The notes under the pieces are model-generated. The model made no database searches and had not been told where the DNA came from. It saw only the letters and a program-made list of their open reading frames with translations. A DNA stretch of 64,000 bases from Charina bottae (taxonomy: Eukaryota > Chordata > Lepidosauria > Squamata > Charinaidae), in the NCBI GenBank assembly GCA_023362775.1, contig JALMGJ010000011.1, positions 26,521,501-26,585,500 of the forward strand. Reading direction: 5' to 3'. The translations under genes and the position numbers were made by a program. Shown here piece after piece: positions 41,414 through 52,192 of this stretch. Each line of letters opens with the position of its first letter. Position 1 is the stretch's first letter.

Positions 41414-44232
41414 TGGAACAGATAAAAGAGAAAGAATTAGAATTGCAAAAGAACAATAGAAGGAAAAAAGAAAAAGAGGAATTAAGAAACCAAATAAAAC
41501 TATTGCAACTTCAAATTAAAATAGAACTAACAGAAGAATTGGATAGAAAACTAAAATTTATTAAACAAAGAAATTTTGAACAGGCAAATAAACCAGGAAA
41601 ATGGCTGGCATATAAATTAAGGAAAGAAAAGGAGAATTTTTTTTTTTCAAAAATTAGAGATAAGAATAAAGAATTGATATATAATGAAGATATCAAAAAG
41701 GCTTTCTTTGATTACTATACTAGATTATATCAAAAACAACAAATATCAAAAAATAAAATAGATGAATATATTGAAAAATGTAAACTAGAAAAATTAACAG
41801 AAGAAGACAAAGATTTTACAAATAATAACATTAAAACACAAGAAATCAAAGATGCAATCAAAAGACTGAAAACAGGGAAAACACAAGGTAATGATGGTTT
41901 CATAGCCGAATATTATAAAAAAATTCAAGAACATCTAATTAATCCATTAAAAATTCTATTCAATTCAATATTACAGGGCACAGATATACCATTATCATGG
42001 AGAGAAGCAAATATTGTGTTAATACCAAAAGAAAACCAAGATTTAACAGAATGTAAGAATTATAGGCCAATCTCTTTACTAAATAATGATTACAAAATAT
42101 TTGCTATTATTCTTGCTGAACGGTTAAAAAAAATATTACAGAAAATTATTAATCAGGATCAAAATGGTTTCTTACCAAACAGACAAATAAAAGAAAATAT
42201 AAGACATGTGATTGATTTAATTGAATACGCAAACATACACAATGAAAAACCAATAATGTTATTATTTCTAGATGCGGAGAAAGATTTTGATAATGTTAAT
42301 TGGGAATTTATGTTTAAAGTACTGGAAAATAGAAATTTTGGGGAAAAATTTATAAAAGCAATAAAAGCAGTATACAAAATTCAAACAGCAAGAATAATAG
42401 TAAATGAAGAAGAAACCCAGGAATGCAAAATAACAAAAGGCACAAGACAAGATTGTCCCATTTCACCATTACTATTTATACTGGTTTTAGAAGTATTATT
42501 GGAAGAAATCAGAAAAGATCAAAATATAGAAGGGATCAAGGTAAAACAGGATAATCACAAATTAAAGGCTTTCGCAGATGATCTCGTAATAACAATACAA
42601 AATCCAAGGAATACAATAGAAAAAATAATTTTAAAACTGCAAGAATATGGTGATTTATCAGGATTTAAAATTAATATACAGAAAACCAAAATGATAAATT
42701 TAAACATGACAAAAGAAGAAAAAAGTCAATTAGAACAAATAACAGGATTTCAAAACGTTAGAAAATTAAAATATTTAGGAATACAATTAACAGATAACAA
42801 TTTAGATTTGTATAAAAATAATTATGATAATTTATGTCAAGAAATTAAAAAAGATCTTGAGAAATGGGTAAATTTACAGATATCATTACTGGGGAGGATT
42901 GCTACAATAAAAATGAATATATTTCCAAGATTTTTGTATTTCTTTCAAACAATCCCAATTATGATTAAAGACCAAATTTTTATTAAATGGCAAAAAGAAA
43001 TAACTAAATTTATATGGCAAAAGAAAAAACCTAGAATAAAATTAAAATATTTACAAGACACAAAAGAAAGAGGGGGATTAGCAATGCCAGGCCTTAAATT
43101 ATATTATGAAACATGCAGCCTAATATGGATTAAAGATTGGATAAAACTAGAAAATGAAAAATTACTGAATTTAGAAGGACACGACAATAGGTATGGATGG
43201 CATGGCTACATGTGGTATAATAAAAGTAAAATACATAAGGCATTCAATAATCATATAATAAGAAAGTCGTTGCTAAAAATTTGGAACAAATACAAAAAAA
43301 CACTATTACCAAATCTGCCATTATGGGTGTCAACCCAGGAGGCATGTACCAGATTAGGGAGTCAAAATAAAAAAGAATATATAAGATATAAAAAATTGTT
43401 AAAATTTGAGGGAAATAATCAGAAACTTAAAACAAGGGAAGAACTGGAAAATGAAAATATAGTATGTCATTGGTTTACATATTTCCAATTGAAAGAGCAA
43501 TATAAAATAGGCGAAAAAAATTATCAATTTACAAAAATAGAAAATAATTGGGATAACATACTGGAAAAAGAGGAAGAACATTTAATTTCTAAAATATATA
43601 AAATGTTACTGGAAATGAAAACCAAGGACATAAAAATTAAAAAATATATGAGAAAATGGGAGGAAAATTTAGGAATTGAAATTACATATGAAGATTGGCA
43701 AGAAATCTGGGTCAAAAATATAAAATTTACCTTAAGTAATGATCTAAGAGAAAATATGTACAAAATGATGTTTAGATGGTACATGTCTCCTGAGGTGCTA
43801 TTTAAATCAAAAATGAGTAATACTAATTTATGCTGGAAATGCAAAAACAAAAGTGGATCTTTCTACCATTTTTGGTGGTTATGTGAAAAAGCAAAAAAAT
43901 ATTGGGGCAAAATACACAAATATGTATGTAAAATATTCAATAAAGAAATAAGGATGAGACCAGAACTATATTTATTAAGCAAAATCGAAGACAATATAAA
44001 TAAAAAACAAAAGGTTTTATTTCAGTATTTAAGTACAGCTGCTAGGATAAAATATGCTCAATATTGGAAACAAGAAAATATTCCAACAAAAGAAGAATGG
44101 ATTATAAAAATAATGGATTTAATGCAAACAGACAAATTGACAAATTTAATAAAAGGAAAAGAAATGGGGAAGTACAAGGAAACATGGGACCCCTTCATAA
44201 AGTATATTCAAAAAGAATATAATGTCAAGTAG
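41414..44232 (+). CDS. L1 ORF2 reverse transcriptase and C-terminal part, open frame
   Basis: Long uninterrupted frame (about 940 residues) from just after the endonuclease to the C-terminus. Reverse-transcriptase motifs include NYRPISLLNNDYKIFA, LLFLDAEKDFDNVNW (motif A), GTRQDCPISPLLF (motif B) and AFADDLVI (motif C with the catalytic DD). The C-terminal Cys-rich part reads CWKCKNKSGSFYHFWW. No frameshift is seen, so the copy is young. It has lost its endonuclease by inversion and is not a host gene; mobility from this copy is not expected. The ORF starts artificially inside the inverted part. Confidence 0.93.
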
Positions 44233-45104
44233 AGAATAAATAATAATAATAATAAAAAAAAAGTACAAATAAAGGAGGGGCGAGGGGAAAAAAAGAGGTA
44301 TAAGAAGGGGGAAAAAATGTAAATCAAGTATTTACAAGATTTTTTTGTTAAGAAAACTGGAAGAATTTTAATGAAGTGTATGTATGTATTATGTATTATA
44401 AAACAAAGATCTAAAAGTTAAGATCGAATTTGATACAAATATATAAATAAATTAATAATATAATGTAAGAAAAGGGGGGAAAGAGTGATAAATATATATA
44501 AAGTAAGAAGAGAAAGGAAGGAATAGGTTAGAAAGAAAAAGAGAGGGTAGAAAGGGTGAAAAGGGAAAGAAAGATGAGGGAAGATAGAATGGAAGAGAAG
44601 GGAGGGAAGAGGTTAGAGAGAGAAAGAGGGAGTAAGGTAAATGAGAGAAGAGATTAGAGAGAGAATGAGATGGTTAAAAAAGGAAGAAGGGAATGGATGA
44701 AAGAGAAAAGGGATAAAAGGAAGAATGAAAATGGAAGATAAAGGAAAGGAAAAGATAGAGAGAGATGAGAGGGTTAGAAAGAGTGAGTAAGGCAAGTGAG
44801 ATAATAGAGAGAAGGAGAGGGTTAAGAAAGGAGTGGATGAAAGAGAAAAGGGATTAAGGGAAGAGTGAAAATGGAAGGTAAGGGAAGGGAAAAGATAGAG
44901 AGAGAATAGGTTAGAAGAGAATGGAAGACAAAGGGAAAAGACTAGAGATAAAAAAAGGAAGAAGGATACATTATATTAAATATAATAAAAATGAATATGT
45001 AAAATCAAATGTAAATATATATACATAAATGTAATCATTGTTATGTGTTATGTGTTTGTTTTATGTTGAATGTAAATAAAATGATATTTTTCAAAAAAAA
45101 AAAA
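44233..45104 (+). mobile_element. L1 3'UTR, purine-rich
   Basis: Nearly strand-pure A/G tract with repeated GGAAGA, GAGAAAGA and GGGTTAGA blocks (about 44450-44960), then ATTATATTAAATATAA and the poly-A. A polypurine 3'UTR is a known L1 property. Confidence 0.8.
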
Positions 45105-45779
45105 AGAAATCAACTGTGGGAGCAATAATTAGAAAATGGAAGACATACAAGACCACTGATAATCTCCCTCGATCTGGGGCTCCACGCAAGATCTCACCCC
45201 GTGCGGTCAAAATGATCACAAGAACGGTGAGCAAAAATCCCAGAACCACACGGGGGGACCTAGTGAATGACCTGCAGAGAGCTGGGACCAACGTAACAAA
45301 GGCTACCATCAGTAACACACTACGCCGCCAGGGACTCAGATCCTGCAGTGCCAGACGTGTCCCCCTGCTTAAGCCAGTACATGTCCGGGCCCATCTGAAG
45401 TTTGCTAGAGAGCATTTGGATGATCCAGAAGAGGATTGGGAGAATGTCATATGGTCTGATGAAACCAAAGTAGAACTGTTTGGTAGAAACACAACTCGTG
45501 TTTGGAGGAGAGAGAATGCTGAGTTGCATCCAAAGAACACCATACCTACTGTGAAGCATGGGGGTGGCAACATCATGCTTTGGGGCTGTTTCTCTGCAAA
45601 GGGACCAGGACGACTGATCCGTGTACAGGGAAGAATGAATGGGGCCATGTATCGTGAGATTTTGAGTGCAAACCTCCTTCCATCAGCAAGGGCATTGAAG
45701 ATGAAACGTGGCTGGGTCTTTCAGCATGACAATGATCCCAAACACACCACCCGGGCAACGAAGGAGTGGCTTCGTAAGA

Positions 45780-45855
45780 CTGAAGAAGCTCCTTGGATAA
45801 GGAGCGAAACGTTTCCACTGAGAAAATAGAAATCCAGTTGACATGATTCAAGCTA
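45780..45855 (+). mobile_element. 76-bp PLE fragment in the Tc1 transposase
   Basis: Flanked by a 10-bp TSD CTTCGTAAGA (45770-45779 and 45856-45865). It begins exactly at CTGAAGA, followed by a 7-bp hairpin (GCTCCTT/AAGGAGC with loop GGAT) and GAAAC (45806-45810), and ends at ATGATTCAAGCTA. The same sequence forms both ends of the palindrome at 54504-54869. It is a strongly 5'-truncated retroposed PLE tail. Confidence 0.85.
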
Positions 45856-46134
45856 CTTCGTAAGAAGCATTTCAAGGTCCTGGAGTGGCCTAGCCAGTCT
45901 CCAGATCTCAACCCCATAGAAAACCTTTGGAGGGAGTTGAAAGCCCGTGTTGCCCAGCGACAGCCCCAAAACATCACTGCTCTAGAGGAGATCTGCATGG
46001 AGGAATGGGCCAACATACCAGCAACAGTGTGTGCCAACCTTGTGACGACTTACAGAAAACGTTTGAACTCTGTCATTGCCAACAAAGGATATATAACAAA
46101 GTATTGAGATGAACTTTTGATATTGACCAAATAC

Positions 46135-46322
46135 TTATTTTCCACCATAATTTGCAAATAAATTATTTCCACATCAGACAATGTGATTGTCTGGATTTGT
46201 TTTCTCATTTTGTCTCTCATAGTTGAGGTCTACCTATGATGTCAATTACAGGCCTCTCTCATCTTTTTAATTGGGAGAACTTGCACAATTGGTGGCTGAC
46301 TAAATACTTTTTTGCCCCACTG
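46135..46322. repeat. Right terminal inverted repeat of Tc1
   Basis: Counterpart of 38866-39060, ending GCCCCACTG next to TA. Confidence 0.88.
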
Positions 46323-46324
46323 TA

Positions 46325-46525
46325 TTCTGCCCTTTCTAATAATCAAACCCATAAATCTCAAGTTCATTTTTTCAGTTTTCATCAAAAAGTCCATAAAGGT
46401 TTTCCAGTCACTAACAAAGGTAGTTATTTTCTTTTCTGTAATCAGGTCAATTTTGCCATCTCTGCAAGTTCTGTCATTCACCAACCATTCCTCCATTGTG
46501 CAAATTTCAGACCTCTGGTAATAAG
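46325..46525 (-). mobile_element. L1 ORF2 C-terminal fragment
   Basis: Minus-strand frame 46538-46330 reads CTMEEWLVNDRT and VSDWKTFMDFLMKTEKMNL, the terminal part of L1 ORF2. Abuts the Tc1 TA target on the left. Confidence 0.7.
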
Positions 46526-46529
46526 AGTT

Positions 46530-47225
46530 AAGGAGCAAAGTGAAGAAATGGGACTAAAATTAAATATAAAGAAGTCCAAATTAATGGCAACAGGTAGAAC
46601 AGCCTTAGAACTGTCAACGAAGATGTCAAAGTGGTGGATAGCTTCTGCCTTTTGGGATCAACCATTAACAGTAAAGGAACAAGCAGTCAAGAAATACACC
46701 ACAGACTAGCACTTGTTAGAGCAGCAGATGAAGGCCTTGGAAAAGATATTCAGATGTCATGATGTGTTTATACCTACAAAGATCAGAACTGTGCAAGCAA
46801 TGATATTCCCTGTGGCACTCCATTGAAGGGAAAGTTGAACTTTGAAGAAGCAGGATAGGAAGAGTATTGACATTTTTGAACTTTGGTGTTGGAGAAGACT
46901 CCTGAGAATACTGTGGACAGCCAAGAAAACAAACAAATGGATCATCAAACGAATCAATCCAGAGTTCTCACTTGACACCCAAATGACCAGGCTCAAATTA
47001 TCCTACTTTGGATACATCATATGAAGACCTATCTCTCTGGAAAAGGCTGTAATGGTGGGAAAGGTGGAAGGAAAGAGAAGAAGAGAATAGCAAGCAGCAA
47101 GGTGGATGGACTCAGTTAAAGTGGCAATGAGTGCACCATTGGAAGACCTGAAATATTACGGACAGATTGTCAAGGAGAAAATCTATCTATATGGTTGTTA
47201 GGAGTCCAAATTAACTTGATGGCAC
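46530..47225 (+). mobile_element. RTE/BovB-like LINE, decayed
   Basis: Shifting frames read KLNIKKSKLMATGRTALEL, TLKKQDRKSIDIFELWCWRR, RLLRILWTAKKTNKWIIKRI and VMVGKVEGKRRR...RWMDSVKVAMS, matching the RTE polymerase C-terminus. Clearly older than the BovB piece at 3246-3752. An (AATC)n tail follows at 47229-47260. Confidence 0.8.
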
Positions 47226-47227
47226 AT

Positions 47228-47228
<1 letters not shown>

Positions 47229-47259
<31 letters not shown>

Positions 47260-47260
47260 C
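47229..47260. repeat. (AATC)n microsatellite
   Basis: Seven or eight units at the end of the RTE copy. Confidence 0.95.
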
Positions 47261-47269
47261 TGAATATTC

Positions 47270-47720
47270 TTACCCTTGTGGCTTTCATGCAAAAGAGGAT
47301 GTAGGCCATGTCTTGTTCCATTCATTAATTTCTATAGGGATTTATGCCCAATTTTAATCACATCACATTTGAAAGAGCTACCAGGCATAAAAGATAAGTG
47401 TGCATCACACTTCGCTCAAACTCCAAGATCAAATTTGGCAACTATGAAGAGTACACACTCAGTTTCTATCTGGCACAGCAAAGTATCTGCCGAATATTTA
47501 AAGTTGTTCTGCTTGTTGAGGACCCAGACATGAAAACTCATACAGCCCAAATTATTCTCTTCCATTTTTTGCATGCTATTTAACAGGTTAATATAAGTTT
47601 CTCCTTTTCCTTTTGTGATCTCGCTATCTTCTTTTTGATTTCCGAGTTATTTTTAATTTTCTTTGTTGTTTTTGTGCATTTGTGTATACCATTTTATAAC
47701 CGTTAAATTACTGTAAATAA
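47270..47720 (+). mobile_element. Possible LINE C-terminal and 3'UTR fragment
   Basis: Begins with a CPCGFHAKEDVGHVLFHS-like reading, a Cys/His arrangement typical of the C-terminus of several non-LTR elements. It ends in an AT-rich tail with TGTAAATAAAAATAC. The family was not identified. Confidence 0.4.
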
Positions 47721-48060
47721 AAATACTTCTGCCTCAAAGAAAGATTTAGATGCAAGTTGTGGGGTAGGAAATCTGCAACCCTCCATAAGAATAAATAAAC
47801 TGAAACAGAATTCAGGAAAGAAACAAACATTTCTGGATCTCCCATTAATAAACCCACTATTTGGGGGCTAGAAAACTTCAGATATGCAGTCTGAAGGAGG
47901 AGAATTCTTGGGGAATCAGGCTTTGTTCCTGTACGACATGTCCACCAGACAACCAAGTTTATTACAGTATACTAGGTTACCTTTGAAAAGCTCTCTCCCG
48001 TCTAATTTTTCACAAAGATGGTATATTGTCAATATAAGATCATTTGTTTCTCTTTTCTCT
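47721..48060. other. No recognisable gene
   Basis: Unassigned spacer. Confidence 0.45.
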
Positions 48061-48064
48061 TTTG

Positions 48065-48535
48065 CTGGTAAATTATTTTTAGTCTGATGAAGGTTTCCAG
48101 GTGCAATTCTATGGTAATCATCTATAAAGCCCTCCATGGCATTGGTACAGTCTACTTGTAGGACCACTTTTCTCCCATTGTTTCTACCTGTCCCACCAGA
48201 TGTAGGAGAAAGGCCATGCCCCAGGTCCCTTCTTTTAATGACATCTGGTTGGACCCTGGAGTCATGCCTTCTCAGTGGCAGCATGTGTCCTATGGAACAG
48301 CATCCCCCCAGAGATTCAGATGGCCTCAACCCTGTTAGCCTTTTACAAGACACTGAAAACCCAGCTGTTCCCCCAGGCACGTGGATCAGGGGGGCAGATG
48401 AGCTCTGCTGCTCTTGGTAGTGAGTGGAGTCAATGGTTTCCTTGGGCGCTGGGGGCTGTTTGGTGGGGTTGTTCATTTTAATCTTGTAAGCTGCCCAGTG
48501 TGCGAGATGTGCAGCAATGTAAATGTAAATAAACA
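48065..48535 (+). mobile_element. L2 LINE C-terminus and 3' tail
   Basis: Reads CATGCCTTCTC...TGGAACAGCATCCCCCCAGA, coding in shifted frames for PPEIQMASTLLAFYKTLKTQ and LFPQA, the well-conserved end of L2 ORF2. Followed by TGTAAATGTAAATAAAC. Confidence 0.8.
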
Positions 48536-48604
48536 CCCATACTGCTGATTTTTAAGCACAGCTATGAGATCTAAATTATATTGTTTCTTTTTCATTTTTT
48601 CCTG

Positions 48605-49666
48605 ATATGGAAGACTGTCATAAATGCACAGACAAAACCTGGAAGTCACCTGTATGTATGTAACTTTCTAAAAGTCTTTTCTTTTGTGTTTTTACACTTT
48701 TAGTGTTTTGTTTGTTTGTAGTGTTTTTTTGTTTTTTGTAGTTTTTTTATCTCTGTTTTAAAAAATAATAAAAACTTTGACCATAAATGCACAGACAAAA
48801 CATATCCAAACAAAAAACATGATTTTTGCATTCCCAAAACAGTAACCTTTTTTTCTTATAACGAAGCACTGGGTATTAGCTTATGCACTGCAGCACTTTC
48901 CTTTTCATTCATCACAGTTTTGGTGCTGGGAACATTTATAAGGCATCACACCACTCCCATCGTTAAAGCCAACAACCGGGACATAACCTACACCCTCCTC
49001 ATCTCCCTCCTGCTCTGCTTCCTTTCTGCATTGCTCTTCATTGGCCAGCCTAATAAGGTGACTTGTCTTCTCCAACAAACTGTGTTTAGCATTGTCTTTT
49101 CAGCAGCTGTTTGTTGTGTCCTTGCAAAAACCATCACAGTTGTTCTAGCTTTCATGGCTATCAAGCCAGGGTCCAGAATGAAGAAATGGGTGGGGAAAAG
49201 ACTGGCCACGTCCATTGCATTTTCTTGTTCATTTGTCCAAACAGGCAGTTGTACCTTTTGGCTGGGGACTGCTTCACCCTTCCCAGATGCTGATATGCAT
49301 GTGATAACTGAAGAAATTGTATTACAGTGCAATGAAGGGTCAGTGATTAAGTTGACTGTGTTCAGGGTTACATGGGCTTTTTATCCATTGTAAGTTTCAT
49401 TGTGGCATTTTTGGCCAGGAAATTACCTGACAGTTTCAATGAAGCCAAATTTATCACTTTCAGCATGTTGGTCTTTTGCAGTGTTTGGATAGCTTTTGTT
49501 CCAACCTATCTAAGTACTGAAGGAAAATACATGACTGCTGTGGAGATGTTTTCAATCTTAACCTCTGGTGTTCGGTTCTGGGTTGCATCTTTTCCCCAAA
49601 TGTTACATAATCATAATGAGGCCTAAGCTGAACAATAGAGAATACCTAATAAGAAGATGGCACTGA
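48605..49666 (+). pseudogene. V2R-C, broken last exon
   Basis: Lone V2R 7TM exon. The expected acceptor reads CCTG instead of CAG before ATATGGAAGACTG. A 143-bp LINE tail is inserted after the third linker codons. The main frame then runs [18 protein letters not shown] to GSVIKL before a frameshift near 49350. Helices 5-7 continue in another frame ([35 protein letters not shown]), and a second shift near 49570 disrupts the last helix and PKCY motif, whose remnant is readable in the next frame up to a stop at 49664-49666. No exons 1-5 were found upstream. Nearest in type to E and D rather than to A/B. Confidence 0.92.
48639..48781 (+). mobile_element. LINE (L1-type) 3' tail inserted in V2R-C
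   Basis: 143-bp insertion flanked by the 20-bp direct repeat starting CATAAATGCACAG (48619-48638 and 48782-48801). It ends AATAATAAAAACTTTGA, and its TGGAAGTCAC start resembles the 3'UTRs at 18775 and 60840. It lies in the linker-encoding part of the exon. Confidence 0.82.
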
Positions 49667-50630
49667 ATAAAGTTTATGAGTAATTTACTATAATTTGCAA
49701 TGCAATGTGTAGCATATGTGGTGTGCTGCTTGAGTGGCAGTACGTGTCAAGTATCTGTTATGTCGGTGGAGCATATCTGGGTAAGACTGGATGCATGTGT
49801 GATGGGTGCTTTTGTTTTTGTGTAGTCCTCAAAGCAGCACTGGACACGTGAAGCTCATGGGACTCCAACCTCCTGAGGAAAAAAGTTTCTTTTCTGGAAT
49901 TAGAGAAATAAATTTAGAGATTTCCTGGTCCTGGATTTTGATCTCTCACTCATTCCTCCTCCTCAGCTTTTAACCTTAAAGAAGCTTTTTATAATCACTG
50001 ATGTTAGAAGAGAACAATACACACAATAGCAATCATTTTGTGCACATAGCAAGTTCTCGACTTTCTATGCATTCCTACCAGACTAAAACAATGTTGGGAC
50101 TCTCATGTGGAGGGAATAAATGGATTTAGAAAAACAGAAACTTAGAGACAAAACAGACTTGCTGGACTTGGCTTAACTCTGGCTCTAGTTCAACATAAAT
50201 ATTTCCTATGGTTCTGCCTCTGCATCATTGGTCCCATTAAGAGATATGACTAAAGCTGTGACCATCTTAACATCTAAAGTTGTCAGTTCATTCTAGAAAT
50301 TTCCTTTTGTCCTCCATTAAGCTCACATAGCTTGTTCTTACTTGGGCTTAAAACTCATAACAATCTCGAGTTTTTCTTATTGTAAAAGATGTTAATTTAA
50401 TCAAGAGGAAAACATGTTTTCATCTTCACCTCTCTTAGAATTCCCAACATAACCACCTGCTCCTGTAAATGCAGGCTTGGTTTGATTATGTTCCTTCTTG
50501 AAATCCCTACAGATTTCTAGAGACCACATCAGCTTTACGAAAGCATGGAGACATTTATTCCTGTAAGAAAGGGGACACGTCAAGCTATGGTAATCAGAGA
50601 CAATACTTAAGAGTGAAATAACGTGATTCG
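49667..50630. other. No recognisable gene
   Basis: Spacer between V2R-C and V2R-D exon 1. It should include the D promoter region. No shared motif with the flanks of A and B was recognised. Confidence 0.45.
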
Positions 50631-50866
50631 GTGCCTTTCTTTAACATGTCTGGATTGCTTTCACCACTGTTACAAATATTACTTTCTCAAATTGTGAGGA
50701 TGGCTGACACAAAGATCTGCAAGGACAAAGAGTCACATTCCCCACTTCATGAATACCATCAGTTTGGAGACATTACAGTTGGTTTCATTACATCTCAGGG
50801 ATACATAATCGATGATGCAATCACCTTCAACGTGGAACCACCACTAACAAAGTCGGATGAAATTAT
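50631..50866 (+). pseudogene. V2R-D, exon 1
   Basis: Donor TTAT|GTATGA at the position equivalent to A and B. Clearly diverged from A/B, so a different V2R subgroup. Confidence 0.82.
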
Positions 50867-51384
50867 GTATGAAACTGGCATTCTACATTTATTCTGTAAT
50901 TTCTATGAAATTTTCTTAGCAGTTACAGCCTTAACCTATATCTTGAGTAATACAAAAAGTTAATCAAATGTGAAGGATCCTGATGGAAGGAAAATAGAAA
51001 AGTGCATTGAGACTGGCAGGACACTTAGACCATAGGAGACAGAGTCTAGGTTGGATCCAAATATATTACAATGGGACAGAGATCTAACATTACATATACT
51101 GCACTGTCTAATGGGCTGGATTGCTATTTTGCTTTTACTGTATAAACAGAAATGTATGCTTTATCCACAGTAATTACATAGCCTAAAAGAACAAAGGGTG
51201 GCATGTCCAGAAGATGAATATTGATATTGTTTGAGTTTTTTTACTTATCACTCCATGAAGTTAGTTTATAAATGCATTCTTTCTCCTTCTGAAATAGTAG
51301 ATGCTACATGTTTTATATATTCCTCTCCTATTTATTAACACATGTAATAGCTTTCATGTTATTTGCATTTTTATTTTCATTTTA

Positions 51385-51600
51385 TTTTTTATGCCCCCTT
51401 TATTATTTTTGCAAATAACTGAAGGCAGTGAAAATACCTAATACTCCTTCCTCCTCCTATTTTCCCCACAACAGCAACCCTGTGAGGTGAGTTGGGCTGA
51501 GGGAGAGTGACTGGCCCAAAGTCACCCAGCTGGTTTTCATGCCTAAGGCGGGACTGGAACTCACCATCTCCTGGTTTCTAGCCCGTTGCCTTAACCACTT
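51385..51600 (-). mobile_element. Sauria-type SINE in V2R-D intron 1
   Basis: AAATAACTGAAGGCAGTG, TCCTCCTCCTATTTTCCCCA, GAGGGAGAGTGACTGGCCCA and TAGCCCGTTGCCTTAACCAC; the tRNA head end is truncated. Ends 140 bp before the exon 2 acceptor. Confidence 0.85.
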
Positions 51601-51740
51601 TTTAAATAACTTTTTTAGTTATAAGAAATATTTAATATTTCAAGGAACTTTGTCAGTTGCCTGAAAACTTTGCTTATGAGTTATTTTGAAATAAAGAAAT
51701 ATCTTAGAAACACTTTACTAAAACAGAACTTCCTTTATAG

Positions 51741-52031
51741 TATGGTGCCTAAGAATTACCAGCATATTATGGCCTTGACATTTGCAATACAGGAAATCAA
51801 TGCAAACCATCAGATTTTATCCAATTTCACCTTGGGCTTCCACATCTATGATAGTTATTTCAGTGCAAAGTGGAGTTATCATGCTGTCATACAACTCCTG
51901 TCCTCACGGGAGAACTTCACCTCAAATTTCAAATGTGGCACCCAGAATAATCTGATGGCAGTCATTGCAGGACTGGATCCAGAAGTCTTCCTTTATGTAG
52001 CAACTGTCTTGGATATCTACAAAATTCCACA

Positions 52032-52032
<1 letters not shown>
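51741..52032 (+). pseudogene. V2R-D, exon 2
   Basis: 292 bp as in A and B, after CTTTATAG|. The donor GT is the first dinucleotide of a (GA)n tract (CACAG|GTGAGAGAGA). Confidence 0.85.

Positions 52033-52095
<63 letters not shown>
52033..52095. repeat. (GA)n microsatellite starting inside the exon 2 donor
   Basis: GT followed by about 30 GA units. GTGAGA is a good donor, so the repeat may have arisen from the donor itself. Confidence 0.95.
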
Positions 52096-52097
<2 letters not shown>

Positions 52098-52117
52098 TTC
52101 TATAAATGTGTAAAACG

Positions 52118-52133
52118 AATTAGATAGATAGAT

Positions 52134-52176
<43 letters not shown>

Positions 52177-52192
52177 GATAGATAGATTTCTA
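52118..52192. repeat. (GATA)n microsatellite
   Basis: GATA units with two interruptions. Confidence 0.95.

Larger units (their letters stand above)
39346..45104 (+). mobile_element. L1 with a twin-priming 5' inversion, nested in Tc1
   Basis: Flanked by the 15-bp TSD AGAAATCAACTGTGG (39331-39345 and 45105-45119) and ending in poly-A on the plus strand. The right part (about 41405-45104) is in forward orientation and holds RT to 3'UTR. The left part (39346 to about 41405) is inverted and holds partial ORF1 and the endonuclease on the minus strand. The inverted end stops where the forward part begins in protein terms, so almost nothing is missing at the joint. This is the standard product of twin priming. 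Confidence 0.92.
39228..46107 (+). pseudogene. Tc1 transposase, split by insertions
   Basis: The N-terminal part (39228-39345) begins [16 protein letters not shown], the first helix-turn-helix. The rest resumes at 45120 and shows the three catalytic acidic residues in order: [21 protein letters not shown] and, after a 76-bp insertion, [10 protein letters not shown] (DDE type). The stop is at 46105-46107. The L1 at 39346-45104 and the PLE fragment at 45780-45855 destroy the protein, although the flanking codons are otherwise well preserved, so the transposon was quite intact when hit. Confidence 0.9.
38866..46322 (+). mobile_element. Tc1-type DNA transposon carrying nested insertions
   Basis: Ends in long terminal inverted repeats of about 190 bp (starting CAGTGGGGCAAAAAAGTATT; shared inner string AGACAATCACATTGTCTG) and is flanked by TA (38864-38865 and 46323-46324), the Tc1/mariner target. 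Without the inserted L1 and PLE pieces the element would be about 1.6 kb, normal for Tc1. It lies between V2R-B and the V2R-C pseudogene. Confidence 0.95.

Noticed and set aside
45116..45829. 237-codon frame as a host transposase-derived gene
   Set aside because: It belongs to a Tc1 copy with intact inverted repeats and TA target, and is broken by two insertions; no sign of domestication.
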